Notes under the pieces: generated by a model | What the model was told of the DNA's origin: nothing | Database searches by the model: none | The model's input: the letters and a program-made list of their open reading frames with translations, nothing else | Part shown: positions 24,995-34,369 of the stretch, piece after piece | How positions within the stretch are numbered: position 1 is the stretch's first letter | Layout of the letters: each line of letters starts with the position of its first letter | DNA from: CAYFVU01 sp964346645 | GTDB lineage: Bacteria; Spirochaetota; Spirochaetia; DSM-16054; Sediminispirochaetaceae | DNA length: 64,000 bases | Reading direction: 5' to 3' | NCBI GenBank assembly: GCA_964346645.1 | Contig: CAYFVU010000002.1 | Coordinates: 14,394-78,393 of the forward strand | Translations under genes and position numbers: made by a program

Positions 24995-26305
24995 ATGAAG
25001 TGGACCGAACGCGTGCAATTCCGCCCTATCTTTCTCTCTCCCCTCTTCCTACTGATCGTCCTCACATTCGCGAGCGTTACGAGCTGCGGCTTCGGACCGA
25101 TTGGTTACGGAGTGATGCTGCTCTCGCCGAACGGGGACGTCGTGACCACCGGCGCCGTGGTAGAGGTGGAGGAGAAGAGCTCCCTCAATGAGACCTACAC
25201 GATCGCAGCTTCCGACGGCAGCGAGCTCGTCGAGATCGACATGTGGAGAGTGGCCTTCTTCGACAAGAGGGAGAAGGCCGAGGACTACGCGGAGGCATAC
25301 GAAGAGTACGTGGACATCTACGCGAAGAATACACGCGACGGACTCGCGGTCCGGGAAAAACCGGATGTGAGCTCACCGCGTGTTTACAAGATGCGCAAGG
25401 GGCAGGAGGTGAAGATTCTCGACCGAGAGGAGGAACAGGTCACCGTAGGCTCCCAAAGCGGCTACTGGTACGAGGTCCTGACAAAGGACGGAGCACAGGG
25501 CTACTGCTTCGACCCCTACCTGAAGATCTACGACATAGACGCCGCGCCGGTCGAGGACGAGGCACCCGACCTCTCACGGGTGCGCGAGGTCTTAGAACGG
25601 ACCTACCGCCCTGTGGATTTCGAGCTCATGCAGGAGAAGGGCCACATCAAGCTCGACAAATTTTCCGAGGACTACGGCTTCTTCCCATATCCCGAGGAAA
25701 AACGTCTGGAGGTGAAAACCTTCGACTACAGCCACAGTTTCGAATACGAAGAAATCGAGAAGCAGAGCGAACGCTCCTATCTCTTCAGCGGAAGCGGAGT
25801 AGAGCTGCGCATCGACGACGAGAAGCACATTACCCTCATCTACACCAAGGAGGACCGGAACTACTCTCCGGGATTCGTCCTCGTCGAGAACATCGAAGAG
25901 ATCCGCGAGAAGGAGATGGAGCGCAGACGAGGCCTTCTCGAGGAGCTCGTTGAAAGAGGCCCCTCGTACCACAGCAGCGCCTACGGCACCATTCGCTTCT
26001 CCGAAAACGGCTCCTTCACCTGGGAACGCTTCGAACGGCTCGTCCCCCGCATAATCCCCCAGAGCAGTCGGGGCCGGGGAGACATACGCTTCGACCACTT
26101 CGTGGGCTCGGAGGTCGGCGGCGCGTACAAGGGAGCGTTCAGCCTAGACTTCACGGGAACCGATGGCAAGCCTCCCGTATTTCTCTACGCCCTCGACGGT
26201 GGAAAGCTCACACTCGAGTATGTCTCGGAGAGGAATATCGAAAACCGCGTGGTGCTGCAACGCAACGCATCACCGCTGATCATGGCCTTTTTTTCGCAGT
26301 CATGA
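24995..26305 (+). CDS. Lipoprotein with bacterial SH3 domain
   Basis: 436 residues. Signal peptide FLSPLFLLIVLTFASVTSC with the lipobox cysteine near residue 31. After an N-terminal region (GPIGYGVMLLSPNGDVVTTG), an SH3b domain spans about 105-175: DGLAVREKPDVSSPRVYKMR, GQEVKILDREEEQVTVG and GYCFDPYLKIYD. The C-terminal 250 residues are acidic and beta-rich with no known domain. SH3b domains usually bind peptidoglycan or partner proteins in the periplasm. The stop overlaps the ABC-F start by four bases (ATGA), so the two are co-translated despite different locations. Confidence 0.83.
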   Translation: MKWTERVQFRPIFLSPLFLLIVLTFASVTSCGFGPIGYGVMLLSPNGDVVTTGAVVEVEEKSSLNETYTIAASDGSELVEIDMWRVAFFDKREKAEDYAEAYEEYVDIYAKNTRDGLAVREKPDVSSPRVYKMRKGQEVKILDREEEQVTVGSQSGYWYEVLTKDGAQGYCFDPYLKIYDIDAAPVEDEAPDLSRVREVLERTYRPVDFELMQEKGHIKLDKFSEDYGFFPYPEEKRLEVKTFDYSHSFEYEEIEKQSERSYLFSGSGVELRIDDEKHITLIYTKEDRNYSPGFVLVENIEEIREKEMERRRGLLEELVERGPSYHSSAYGTIRFSENGSFTWERFERLVPRIIPQSSRGRGDIRFDHFVGSEVGGAYKGAFSLDFTGTDGKPPVFLYALDGGKLTLEYVSERNIENRVVLQRNASPLIMAFFSQS

Positions 26306-28293
26306 AGACGGTCCAAGCTTCCTCCGTCTCCCTCGCCTTCGGAGACAGATACGTCCTCAGAGACGCCGATATCACACTCACCACACAGAGCCGCGCCGCG
26401 CTCGCAGGGGGGAACGGAAGCGGCAAGTCTACCCTCATGAAGATCATCGCCGGCATTACCGCCGTCGATGGCGGAAAACTAGCCACCTCGCCCGAGACGC
26501 GCATATCCTACCTGCCGCAGAGCGGCCGCGAGTACTCCGGAAAACCGCTGCGAGAGGAGGTGGAGAGCGCCTTCGAGCCGCTGCACGAGCTCTCCCGGGA
26601 GAAAAAACTCATCGGAGAGCGGCTCGAGTCGAGCAAAGTCCACGACGAGAAGACCGAAGAGCTCATCCACCGTCATCACGAAATAGAGGAGGAGCTGTTA
26701 GAGAGCGGCTACTACGTACGCGATGCGGAGATAGACAAGGTGCTCGTCGGTCTCGGCTTCACCCGAAGCGATTTCGGCAAGGGTTGCGAGGCCTTCTCCG
26801 GGGGCTGGCAGATGCGGATCGCCCTCGCGAAGGTACTGCTCGAGCACCCGGATATACTCCTGCTCGACGAACCGACGAACTACCTCGACTACGAGGCTCG
26901 TTCGTGGCTCGAGGAGTTCCTCGGCAGCTATCACGGCGGCTATCTCATCGTCTCTCACGACCGCTACTTCCTCGATGTCACCGTGAACGAGGTATACGAG
27001 CTCTTCTTGGGAAAGGTGCACCGCTACGTGGGCAACTACAGCACCTACCGAGAGAAGCGGAGCAAGGAGCTGGAGGAGCTCAAGAAGCGCTACGAGGAGC
27101 AGCAGGCCGAGATTGCCCGCACCGAAGCCTTCATACAAAAGTTCCGCTACAACGCGTCTAAGGCCTCACAGGTGCAGAGCCGGATCAAGTACCTGGAGAA
27201 ACTCGAGCGCATAGAGTTGCCCGAAGGCATGAAGAGCATAAGCTTCTCGTTTCCCCCTGCCCCGCATTCAGGAAAGAAAGTCCTCTCCGTCGATTCCCTC
27301 TCTAAATCCTACGGTGAAAACCGGGTCATCGCCGGACTTTCATTCGAGCTGCGGAGGGGCGACAAGCTCGTGGTCACCGGTGTGAACGGCGCGGGAAAGA
27401 GTACCCTGCTACGGATCCTCTCAGGCCGAGACCAGGACTATGAGGGAACCGTGGTCGAGGGAAGCGGTGTGCAGATCGGCTACTTCTCCCAGGAACAGAA
27501 GGATCTGGAGAGCTCGAGCGATTCTGTCATCGACACCATGGAGCGCGAAACGCCGACCGAACGCATCCCCGACCTGCGCTCTCTCTTGGGCGCCTTTCTC
27601 TTCCGCGGCGACGAGATCTACAAGGCGGTGAACGTGCTGAGCGGTGGTGAGATGAGCCGTCTCGCGCTCCTCCGGCTCCTGTTGAAACCGCACAACCTCC
27701 TGATCCTCGACGAGCCGACGAACCACCTGGATATCCACTCGAAGGACGTGCTTCTCGATGCGTTGACCCGTTTCGAAGGCTCCCTCGTCTTCGTCTCCCA
27801 CGACCGCTACTTCATCGAGCGGCTCGCCACCCGGGTGCTCGAGCTGAGCCCCGAAGGTCCGAAAGAATACCCCGGTGACTTCTCCTACTACCTCTATCGT
27901 AAGCAGAAAGAGGCGACGGCCGAGACGCAGCCACAGCCGGAAGCTGCCGCCGACAGGGGCGCGGAGAACAGCTCTGAGCCCGGCGGGGAGCCGAACAACG
28001 GGGAGCGGGGAGGCCGCAAGGGCGACTACGAGCAGGCGAAGCAGCGCAAGAACCGTCTTCGATCGATAGCGCGAGAGGAGGAGAAGCTCCTCGAGCGTAT
28101 AGAGCAGGCCGAAGCACAGCACCAGGGGCTGCAGAATCGCCTCGCCGATCCGGAGGTCTACTCGAACGGGAAGAAGGCTGCGGAAATACAGCAGGAGCTA
28201 AGACAGAACGAAGGACTCCAGCAGGAGCTCGCCGATCAGTGGGAATCCATAGAGGAGGAGAAGGCCCGCCTCGAGGAGCTGGTCTACGAGTAG
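26302..28293 (+). CDS. ABC-F family ATPase (translation factor type)
   Basis: 663 residues with two ABC ATPase domains and no membrane segment. Domain 1: Walker A GGNGSGKST (about 36), signature FSGGW and Walker B ILLLDEPTNYLD. The linker after it is long, charged and coiled, as in ABC-F proteins. Domain 2: Walker A GVNGAGKST (about 358), signature LSGGEMSR and Walker B LLILDEPTNHLD. A C-terminal extension (about 535-663) has a low-complexity stretch then a coiled coil, resembling Uup/YdiF-type members. These proteins act on ribosomes, sometimes giving antibiotic resistance. The residues do not say which subfamily; housekeeping is more likely. Confidence 0.93.
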   Translation: MKTVQASSVSLAFGDRYVLRDADITLTTQSRAALAGGNGSGKSTLMKIIAGITAVDGGKLATSPETRISYLPQSGREYSGKPLREEVESAFEPLHELSREKKLIGERLESSKVHDEKTEELIHRHHEIEEELLESGYYVRDAEIDKVLVGLGFTRSDFGKGCEAFSGGWQMRIALAKVLLEHPDILLLDEPTNYLDYEARSWLEEFLGSYHGGYLIVSHDRYFLDVTVNEVYELFLGKVHRYVGNYSTYREKRSKELEELKKRYEEQQAEIARTEAFIQKFRYNASKASQVQSRIKYLEKLERIELPEGMKSISFSFPPAPHSGKKVLSVDSLSKSYGENRVIAGLSFELRRGDKLVVTGVNGAGKSTLLRILSGRDQDYEGTVVEGSGVQIGYFSQEQKDLESSSDSVIDTMERETPTERIPDLRSLLGAFLFRGDEIYKAVNVLSGGEMSRLALLRLLLKPHNLLILDEPTNHLDIHSKDVLLDALTRFEGSLVFVSHDRYFIERLATRVLELSPEGPKEYPGDFSYYLYRKQKEATAETQPQPEAAADRGAENSSEPGGEPNNGERGGRKGDYEQAKQRKNRLRSIAREEEKLLERIEQAEAQHQGLQNRLADPEVYSNGKKAAEIQQELRQNEGLQQELADQWESIEEEKARLEELVYE

Positions 28294-28294
28294 C

Positions 28295-29008
28295 ATGCCC
28301 GCCGGTCCAATTATTCCGCCCCTCCCCCTCGTTCTCGCTTCCTCCTCCCCCAGACGCAGAGAGCTGCTCGAGAAGATCGGCCTGCCCATAGAGGTCGTTC
28401 CCTCCCCATTCGAGGAGTCCTTCGAAGATCAGAACCCGCAGGCGGAGGCCGAGAGGCTTGCAAAGGGCAAGGTAGAGAGCCTGCTCGAAGAGAAGCCCTC
28501 TCTGCGCGATCGGCTCGTACTCGGGGCCGACACGGTCATCGACATAGACGGGCGTGTTTTAGGCAAGCCCGGAACCGAGGAGGATGCGGCCTCTTTTCTC
28601 GAACTGCTCGCCGGGAGGAGCCACCGGGTCATCACCTCACTCGCACTCTACGCCCCGCAGTCGGGAACGAACTCAACGAATACCTCGACAGGGGGTGCCT
28701 CCCGTATACATGGGCCGCTGCACTCCGGAGACCACCCGATTCCCGAGATCCTCGTGGACTCGGAGCCGACGCGTATCCGGGTCGCTCCGCTCTCAGAAGC
28801 GGAGATCCGGTGGTATGTCTCCACCGGCGAGTGGCAAGGCGCCGCCGGCGGCTACCGTATTCAGGGGCTCGGAGCACTGTTCGTCGAAGGGCTCGAAGGC
28901 TGCTACTTCAACGTCATGGGGTTGCCTCTCTCCCTCTTTTATGGCATGGTACGGAGGCACGGATACGACCTCCTGCAGAGTCTGTCCGGCGAATCTTCCG
29001 CCGTGTAA
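28295..29008 (+). CDS. maf: Maf-like nucleoside triphosphate pyrophosphatase
   Basis: 237 residues, a little longer than usual (about 190-210). The signature LVLASSSPRRRELLEKIGL is at the N-terminus, GADTVIDIDGRVLGKP supplies the metal site, and GYRIQGLGALFVEGLEGCYF with NVMGLPL closes the active site. Maf proteins hydrolyse dTTP/UTP or modified nucleotides to the monophosphate, limiting misincorporation. A low-complexity insert of about 30 residues (near 120-150, rich in Ser, Thr, Gly) sits in the middle. The gene starts one base after the ABC-F stop. Confidence 0.92.
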   Translation: MPAGPIIPPLPLVLASSSPRRRELLEKIGLPIEVVPSPFEESFEDQNPQAEAERLAKGKVESLLEEKPSLRDRLVLGADTVIDIDGRVLGKPGTEEDAASFLELLAGRSHRVITSLALYAPQSGTNSTNTSTGGASRIHGPLHSGDHPIPEILVDSEPTRIRVAPLSEAEIRWYVSTGEWQGAAGGYRIQGLGALFVEGLEGCYFNVMGLPLSLFYGMVRRHGYDLLQSLSGESSAV

Positions 29009-29078
29009 TCGGCGAGAAATATGAGAAGGAATAGCGGATTCGGGCCATCGGTCCGTCCGCGCGTAGAGGAGGAAACTC

Positions 29079-30098
29079 TTGTCAGTAGTAACTATGAAAA
29101 GTCTGCTCGAATCGGGCGTACATTTCGGGCACCAGACCAAACGTTGGGATCCGCGGATGAAGAAGTATATCTTCGCCGAGCGCAACGGGATCCACATCAT
29201 CGACCTGCAGAAGACGATCGCCGCCATCAAGGAGACCTATGACATGATCAGGGAACAGGTCAAGGAGGGCAAATCGATCCTCTTCGTAGGTACCAAGAAA
29301 CAGGCTCAGCAGGCGATCGAGCGCGAGGCTCAACGCTGCGGCATGTACTACGTGAACAACCGCTGGCTCGGCGGTATGCTCACCAACTTCGCCACCATCA
29401 AAAAATCCATTCTCAGACTCAAGAAGATCGAAAAAATGGAGATCGACGGAACCTTCGAGAGCCTCACCAAGAAAGAGGTTTCGGCTCTCAACAAGGAGCG
29501 TCAGCGGCTCGAAAAGAACCTCGGCGGGATCAAGGAGATGAAGGATCTCCCCGGAGCCATCTTCATCATCGACACCAGAAAGGAGTCCATCGCCGTAGCC
29601 GAGGCAAAGCGCATGGGCATTCCCATCGTCGCGGTAGTCGACACCAACTGTAATCCGACGGACATCGACTACCCCATACCCGGAAACGACGATGCTATTC
29701 GCGCCATCTCCCTCTTTACCAAGGTCATAGCGGACGCGGTGGTCGATGCGGACAACGAAATCGGCATCCAGATCATCGAGACCCTTCAGGACGAAGAGGA
29801 AGCTACCGAAGAAGCCGAGAGCAAAGAGGCCGCCCAGGACGAGGCGAGTTCCGAGGCCGCATCCGAAGAAGCAGAAGAGCAGCCGGCAGCTTCCGCCGGA
29901 GCCGAAGACTTCGAGACGGTCAGCGTAGCCGAGAGCATCCAGGACAAGGCGGAACAGGCCTCCGAGGATTTCACTACCGAAGATTACTCCGAATTCCAGC
30001 CCGAAAAGCCCGAGGAGAAACCCGCGGAGCCCGAGGTCAGCGAAGAGGAAGAGGAGTACATCGAAGAAGAGGATAAGCTCTACGAAGAGGATGAGTAG
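29079..30098 (+). CDS. rpsB: 30S ribosomal protein S2 with long acidic tail
   Basis: 339 residues against about 240 in E. coli. The core begins SVVTMKSLLESGVHFGHQTK and contains RWLGGMLTNFATIK and DTNCNPTDIDYPIPGNDDA. From about residue 235 to the end the chain is an acidic Glu/Ala/Ser-rich tail. The TTG start (29079) is supported by AGAGGAGG six bases upstream; the ATG 15 bases on is too far from that site. S2 completes the 30S subunit and recruits S1. tsf follows, the usual order. Confidence 0.97.
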   Translation: MSVVTMKSLLESGVHFGHQTKRWDPRMKKYIFAERNGIHIIDLQKTIAAIKETYDMIREQVKEGKSILFVGTKKQAQQAIEREAQRCGMYYVNNRWLGGMLTNFATIKKSILRLKKIEKMEIDGTFESLTKKEVSALNKERQRLEKNLGGIKEMKDLPGAIFIIDTRKESIAVAEAKRMGIPIVAVVDTNCNPTDIDYPIPGNDDAIRAISLFTKVIADAVVDADNEIGIQIIETLQDEEEATEEAESKEAAQDEASSEAASEEAEEQPAASAGAEDFETVSVAESIQDKAEQASEDFTTEDYSEFQPEKPEEKPAEPEVSEEEEEYIEEEDKLYEEDE

Positions 30099-30140
30099 AG
30101 CCGTTCAATACTCACAACTACCAAATACAAGGAGTGGATC

Positions 30141-30986
30141 GTGGAAATAAAAGCAGCCGATGTCAAACGACTGAGGGATAAAACCGGCGCCGGAATGCTC
30201 GACTGTAAGAAGGCGCTCAAAGAGGCCGAGGGCGATTTCGCCGAGGCAGAGAAGAGGCTCAAGGAGATGGGTCTCGCCGCCGCGGCGAAGAGAAGCGGCA
30301 GGGCCACCAAAGAGGGCCGAGTCTTTACCAAGGTGGGCGAAAAGAGGGCGGTCGTGCTCGAGCTCGCCTGCGAGACCGATTTCGTTGCCCGCAACGCCGA
30401 CTTCATCAAGCTCGGCGAGCGCATGGTGAGTCTGATCATCGAAAAGGGGCTCACCGAGCCGAACGACGAGTTGAACGAGATGGTAAAGGACACCATCAGC
30501 ACCATTAAAGAGAACATGGCGCTGAAGAGGTTCAAGACCATAGAGATCGGCGAGAACGAGATAGTCAGCGAGTATGTGCACGGCGAAGGCGCCATCGGCG
30601 TGCTCGTCAAGCTCAAGGCCGACTCCCAAGAGACCCTGCAGAATGAAGCGGTCAGGCAATTCGCCTTCGACACGGCCCTGCACATCGCCGCCTTTAACCC
30701 GCTCTATCTCGATCAGAACAGTGTCGACGACGAGTACCGCAGTGAGCAGGAGGCCATTTTCCGCAAACAGGCGGAGAACCTCGGCAAGCCCGAGAAGGTG
30801 CTCGAGGGCATCGTGAAGGGAAAGCTGAACAAGCACTTCTCGGAGGTCTGCCTTCTCGACCAGGGCTTCGTGAAAGAGGAGAAGCAGAGCGTCGCGAAAA
30901 TGATGCAGCATGTCGCGAAGGAAGCCGGCGGAGAGCTCTCAATAGAGGATTTCGTCTACTTCCGTGTCGGCGAAGACACAGAATAA
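30141..30986 (+). CDS. tsf: Elongation factor Ts
   Basis: 281 residues, normal length. The GTG start (30141) follows AAGGAG. The N-terminal UBA-like domain has VKRLRDKTGAGMLDCKKAL, and the core has ELACETDFVARNADF, the segment that contacts EF-Tu. It recycles EF-Tu-GDP to EF-Tu-GTP in the cytosol. It lies 42 bases after rpsB and is followed by a hairpin terminator before frr. Confidence 0.98.
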   Translation: MEIKAADVKRLRDKTGAGMLDCKKALKEAEGDFAEAEKRLKEMGLAAAAKRSGRATKEGRVFTKVGEKRAVVLELACETDFVARNADFIKLGERMVSLIIEKGLTEPNDELNEMVKDTISTIKENMALKRFKTIEIGENEIVSEYVHGEGAIGVLVKLKADSQETLQNEAVRQFAFDTALHIAAFNPLYLDQNSVDDEYRSEQEAIFRKQAENLGKPEKVLEGIVKGKLNKHFSEVCLLDQGFVKEEKQSVAKMMQHVAKEAGGELSIEDFVYFRVGEDTE

Positions 30987-31000
30987 GATAGAGAATACAG

Positions 31001-31042
31001 AGCCGCCGCAGGCCTTTCAAAGCCTCGGCGGCTTCTCTTTTT
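31001..31042 (+). terminator. Rho-independent terminator after tsf
   Basis: AGCCGCCG (31001-31008) pairs with CGGCGGCT (31025-31032), with an inner AGGC/GCCT step around a CTTTCAAA loop, and TCTCTTTTT follows. It sits between tsf and frr. Confidence 0.8.
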
Positions 31043-31085
31043 ACCGTGAATCGTGCTACATTCGAGTATCCCAGAGGAGGAAATG

Positions 31086-31640
31086 ATGAAAGAGATTATC
31101 AAAGATGCCAAAGAGAGAATGAAGAAGAGCGTCGCGACCCTCAAGGACGAGTTCAACTCGATGAGAACCGGGAGGGCCTCCACCGCTCTGTTCGAAAAGA
31201 TCAAGGTCGACTACTACGGTCAGCCCACGCCCCTCAACCAGGCGGCTACCATATCCGCTCCTGAAGCCCGTCTCATCGTCATTCAGCCATGGGACAAGAG
31301 CCTGCTCGGGGAGATAGAGAAGGCCATCCAGAAGTCGGAGCTTTCGGTAAACCCGAACAACGACGGAAAGGTGATCCGCATCAACATTCCCCCTCTCACC
31401 GAAGACAGACGAAAAGAGCTGGTCAAGATCGCCAAGAACACCGCAGAGCAGAGCAAGGTCGCCGTCCGCAACATCCGCCGCGACGCAAACGACGAGCTGA
31501 AGAAGCAGGCAAAGAGCGGCGATATCAGCGAGGATGACGAGAAGAGAGGCACCGACGAGATCCAGAAGCTCACCGACTCCCACATAGAGGAGATCGACTC
31601 CCTTCTCGAATCCAAAGAACAGGAGATAATGGAAGTATAG
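31086..31640 (+). CDS. frr: Ribosome recycling factor
   Basis: 184 residues (185 if the ATG at 31083 is used). AGAGGAGG lies five bases upstream of 31086. Family sequence is clear throughout: MRTGRASTALFEKIKVDYYG, PLNQAATISAPEARLIVIQPW, INIPPLTEDRRKELVK and VRNIRRDANDELKK. It splits post-termination ribosomes together with EF-G in the cytosol. The uppS GTG start overlaps its stop codon by one base. Confidence 0.97.
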   Translation: MKEIIKDAKERMKKSVATLKDEFNSMRTGRASTALFEKIKVDYYGQPTPLNQAATISAPEARLIVIQPWDKSLLGEIEKAIQKSELSVNPNNDGKVIRINIPPLTEDRRKELVKIAKNTAEQSKVAVRNIRRDANDELKKQAKSGDISEDDEKRGTDEIQKLTDSHIEEIDSLLESKEQEIMEV

Positions 31641-32359
31641 TGACACAGGAGCAGACCGCCCCGCTCGACCCGTCTTCCGTTCCCGCACACATAGGGATCA
31701 TCATGGACGGGAACGGCCGCTGGGCCGAGGAACGGGGCAAGCCGAGGTCATTCGGACACAAGCATGGAATCGATGCGGCAAAACGGATCATCAAATCCGC
31801 GATCTCCATCGGTGTCTCCTACATCACCCTCTACACCTTCTCCACCGAGAACTGGCGCCGTCCGCAGCGAGAGGTCAACTTCCTCATGCGGATGCTCAAG
31901 CACCACATGAAGCACGACGTCGGCTTCTACCACGAGAACCGCATCCGCCTGCGCCACGCCGGGGATCTGCCCGGACTTCCCGGCGACATCCAGACGGAGA
32001 TACGCAAGAGCATCGACGCCACAAAAGATTACGACGCCATTACCGCGGTCCTCGCCATAAACTACGGAGGACGGGACGAGATAACCCGGGCTTTCGAGAG
32101 GTGGCGGAGGGATGACGATACCCGCGAGATCGGCCCGGAGACGCTCTCACACTATCTCGACAACCCCGACATACCCGATCCGGACATGATTATCCGAAGC
32201 GCAGGGGAGATGCGGCTGAGCAACTTCCTCATTTGGGAGAGCGCCTACGCCGAATTGTACTACTCCACGAAGCTCTGGCCCGATTGGCACGATGCGGATC
32301 TGCGTGAGGCGCTTGCAGATTACAGGCGGCGCAAGAGGAAGTTCGGCGGTACTGCATGA
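31640..32359 (+). CDS. uppS: Undecaprenyl diphosphate synthase
   Basis: 239 residues. The cis-prenyltransferase signature HIGIIMDGNGRWAEERG contains the catalytic aspartate; LYTFSTENWRRP and RSAGEMRLSNFLIWESAYAE are the substrate-binding and C-terminal motifs. It adds eight isopentenyl units to FPP to make the C55 lipid carrier for peptidoglycan and other envelope glycans. The GTG start overlaps the frr stop by one base, and the stop overlaps cdsA by four (ATGA), so the three are coupled. Confidence 0.97.
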   Translation: MTQEQTAPLDPSSVPAHIGIIMDGNGRWAEERGKPRSFGHKHGIDAAKRIIKSAISIGVSYITLYTFSTENWRRPQREVNFLMRMLKHHMKHDVGFYHENRIRLRHAGDLPGLPGDIQTEIRKSIDATKDYDAITAVLAINYGGRDEITRAFERWRRDDDTREIGPETLSHYLDNPDIPDPDMIIRSAGEMRLSNFLIWESAYAELYYSTKLWPDWHDADLREALADYRRRKRKFGGTA

Positions 32360-33201
32360 CCAATTTCTTCCAACGTACCCTGCTCTTCGTTATCGGACTG
32401 CCGATCCTCCTCTTTATCATCATCTATTTCGACCGTTTTTCACACCTCGGCTGGAGCCTGATCGTCGTGGCTACCTCGACTTTGGGCACCGTCGAATCGC
32501 TCTCCCTCTTCGTTCCCGAGAATAGGAGGTGGGAGCTCGTGCTCCTGCCCTTCTTCGGCGCGCTCGTGCCTGCGGCGGCCGTACTTGACTACCTCTACGA
32601 ACCGCAGGTTCATCTCATGCTCCTCGCCTTCGTCATGACCGCTTTCGTCGTCCTGATTATCCGGCTCCTGACATGGAGCGGCGAGAATCCGTCCCTCTTT
32701 ACCAGACGCACGACGGCGCTACTCGCGGCGGCCATCTACCCCTCGCTTTTCATGGCCTTTCTCGTGCGTTTTGCCGAATTTTCTGAGCCTCTACTTGCGG
32801 TGCTGCTGTTTCTAGTACTCAATTTCGGAAACGACACCTGCGCCTACCTCGCGGGCAGATTTTTCGGCAACCACTCGAAACGCATCTTTTCGGTCAGTCC
32901 AAAGAAAACCCTCGTCGGTTACATCGGCGGCTTCACGGGGGCAGTCCTGCTCGGAAGTCTGTTTGCAGTGCTGCTCCCCGAACTCTTCTCCGTGGCTTGG
33001 TTCCTGCGGGTTCCATTTTTCCTGATCACCGCTGTAATCGCCGACGTCGGAGACCTGATAGAATCTGCACTCAAGAGGGGCGCAGAGAAGAAGGATTCGG
33101 GAAATGTCGTACCCGGCCGCGGCGGAATGCTCGATTCCATCGACTCTCTTCTTTTCAGTGCTCCCTTTTTCTATTATATTGGTTTAATAATCTTTACGTA
33201 G
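32356..33201 (+). CDS. cdsA: Phosphatidate cytidylyltransferase
   Basis: 281 residues with about seven hydrophobic segments, an inner-membrane protein. The C-terminal CDP-diacylglycerol synthase signature is intact: DVGDLIESALKRGAEKKDSG followed by VPGRGGMLDSIDSL. It makes CDP-diacylglycerol from phosphatidate and CTP, the branch point of phospholipid synthesis. Its ATG overlaps uppS, and dxr starts 13 bases after its stop. Confidence 0.95.
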   Translation: MTNFFQRTLLFVIGLPILLFIIIYFDRFSHLGWSLIVVATSTLGTVESLSLFVPENRRWELVLLPFFGALVPAAAVLDYLYEPQVHLMLLAFVMTAFVVLIIRLLTWSGENPSLFTRRTTALLAAAIYPSLFMAFLVRFAEFSEPLLAVLLFLVLNFGNDTCAYLAGRFFGNHSKRIFSVSPKKTLVGYIGGFTGAVLLGSLFAVLLPELFSVAWFLRVPFFLITAVIADVGDLIESALKRGAEKKDSGNVVPGRGGMLDSIDSLLFSAPFFYYIGLIIFT

Positions 33202-33208
33202 GTTATTA
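33179..33208 (+). promoter_or_regulatory. Possible internal promoter of dxr
   Basis: TTGGTT (33179-33184), an 18-base spacer and TTATTA (33203-33208), then six bases and the dxr ATG (33215). dxr lacks a Shine-Dalgarno, which fits a leaderless start from this promoter. The -35 box lies within the end of cdsA. Confidence 0.4.
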
Positions 33209-33214
33209 CGACAC

Positions 33215-34369
33215 ATGCAGAAAAGACGTGTAATCATATTAGGTGCCACCGGCTCGATCGGACGGAGCTCCTTCGAGGTGCTGCGAAACCTCAATAAAGA
33301 CGAAGAGAGATACCGCATCGTCGGACTCTCCTGCCGATCGAAGGCCGAAGAGCTGGTAAGCATTGCCGCAGAGTTCGGTGTCTCCTCGCTCGCCGCCTCT
33401 GATCCCGACGCACAGCGTCCCGAAATACGCTTTTGCGGAGAAGATGCGGTGCTGCGTCTGATAGAAGAGACGGAAGCCGACATCGTGATAAACGGCATAG
33501 CCGGCTCTCCGGGGCTCATGCCCTCTCTCCGTGCTCTCGAACGTGGTTTTGACCTCGCCCTCGCGAACAAGGAGACCGTCGTCATGGCCGGACCCCTCAT
33601 GTTCGAGACGGCGCGGCGCACCGGCGCCTCCGTTATACCGGTAGATTCGGAGCACTCGGCCCTCTTTCACCTGCTCGAGGGCAGGAAGAGGGAGCAGGTG
33701 CGCCGACTCATCATCACCGCATCCGGAGGAGCGTTCAGACAGACACCCCTCGACCGTTTTCCAGACCTCCGCGTTGCCGACGCGCTCGCCCATCCCACAT
33801 GGGACATGGGCGCAAAGATCACCATAGACTCCGCCACCATGGCCAACAAGGGCCTCGAGGTCATCGAGGCCCACAGACTCTTCGACATGGGGGCCGATGA
33901 GATCACGGTGGTGATACATCCGCAGAGCACGGTCCACTCCTTTATCGAGACCGTAGACGGCTCCCTCTACGCCCAGTTGAGTGCTCCCGACATGAAGATC
34001 CCGATACAGAACGCCCTCACCTATCCGCAGCTGTCGTTTTCACCTTACGGAGGGCTCTCCTTCGAAGATCTCGAGCTCAGCTTTTCGAAACCTGATGCCT
34101 CCCGCTATCCCATGCTCCCGCTCGCTTACGAGACCATACGGGACGAGGGCCCTCTGCCCATCGTCTACAATGCGGCTAACGAGATAGCCGTCGAGGCCTT
34201 CATGTCGGAGAGAATTCCGTTTACCGGCATCGCCGAGACGGTCGAAAAGACCCTCTCGCAGGAGTGGAGAGGAGACGCACCGTCGACGGTAGAGGAGACG
34301 ATGGAGATCCACAGAGAGGCCGAGCAGAGGGCCGGGCAGAACCTCGTACATCGAAAGGAACACACATGA
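33215..34369 (+). CDS. dxr: 1-deoxy-D-xylulose 5-phosphate reductoisomerase
   Basis: 384 residues. The NADPH motif ILGATGSIGRSSFEVLR opens the protein; ALANKETVVMAG and PVDSEHSALFH carry catalytic residues; AHPTWDMGAKITIDSATMAN is the metal and substrate loop. It makes MEP from DXP, the second step of the non-mevalonate isoprenoid pathway, whose first enzyme Dxs is at 45.5-47.4 kb. Its stop overlaps the rseP start (ATGA). Confidence 0.97.
   Translation: MQKRRVIILGATGSIGRSSFEVLRNLNKDEERYRIVGLSCRSKAEELVSIAAEFGVSSLAASDPDAQRPEIRFCGEDAVLRLIEETEADIVINGIAGSPGLMPSLRALERGFDLALANKETVVMAGPLMFETARRTGASVIPVDSEHSALFHLLEGRKREQVRRLIITASGGAFRQTPLDRFPDLRVADALAHPTWDMGAKITIDSATMANKGLEVIEAHRLFDMGADEITVVIHPQSTVHSFIETVDGSLYAQLSAPDMKIPIQNALTYPQLSFSPYGGLSFEDLELSFSKPDASRYPMLPLAYETIRDEGPLPIVYNAANEIAVEAFMSERIPFTGIAETVEKTLSQEWRGDAPSTVEETMEIHREAEQRAGQNLVHRKEHT

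Noticed and set aside
29784..30098. The acidic tail of S2 as a separate gene or a frameshift
   Set aside because: It is continuous in frame with the S2 core, with no start site or ribosome site, and a similar tail is on L9.
31053..31085. An earlier start for frr
   Set aside because: Sequence before 31083 has no RRF similarity and the Shine-Dalgarno lies just before 31083/31086.
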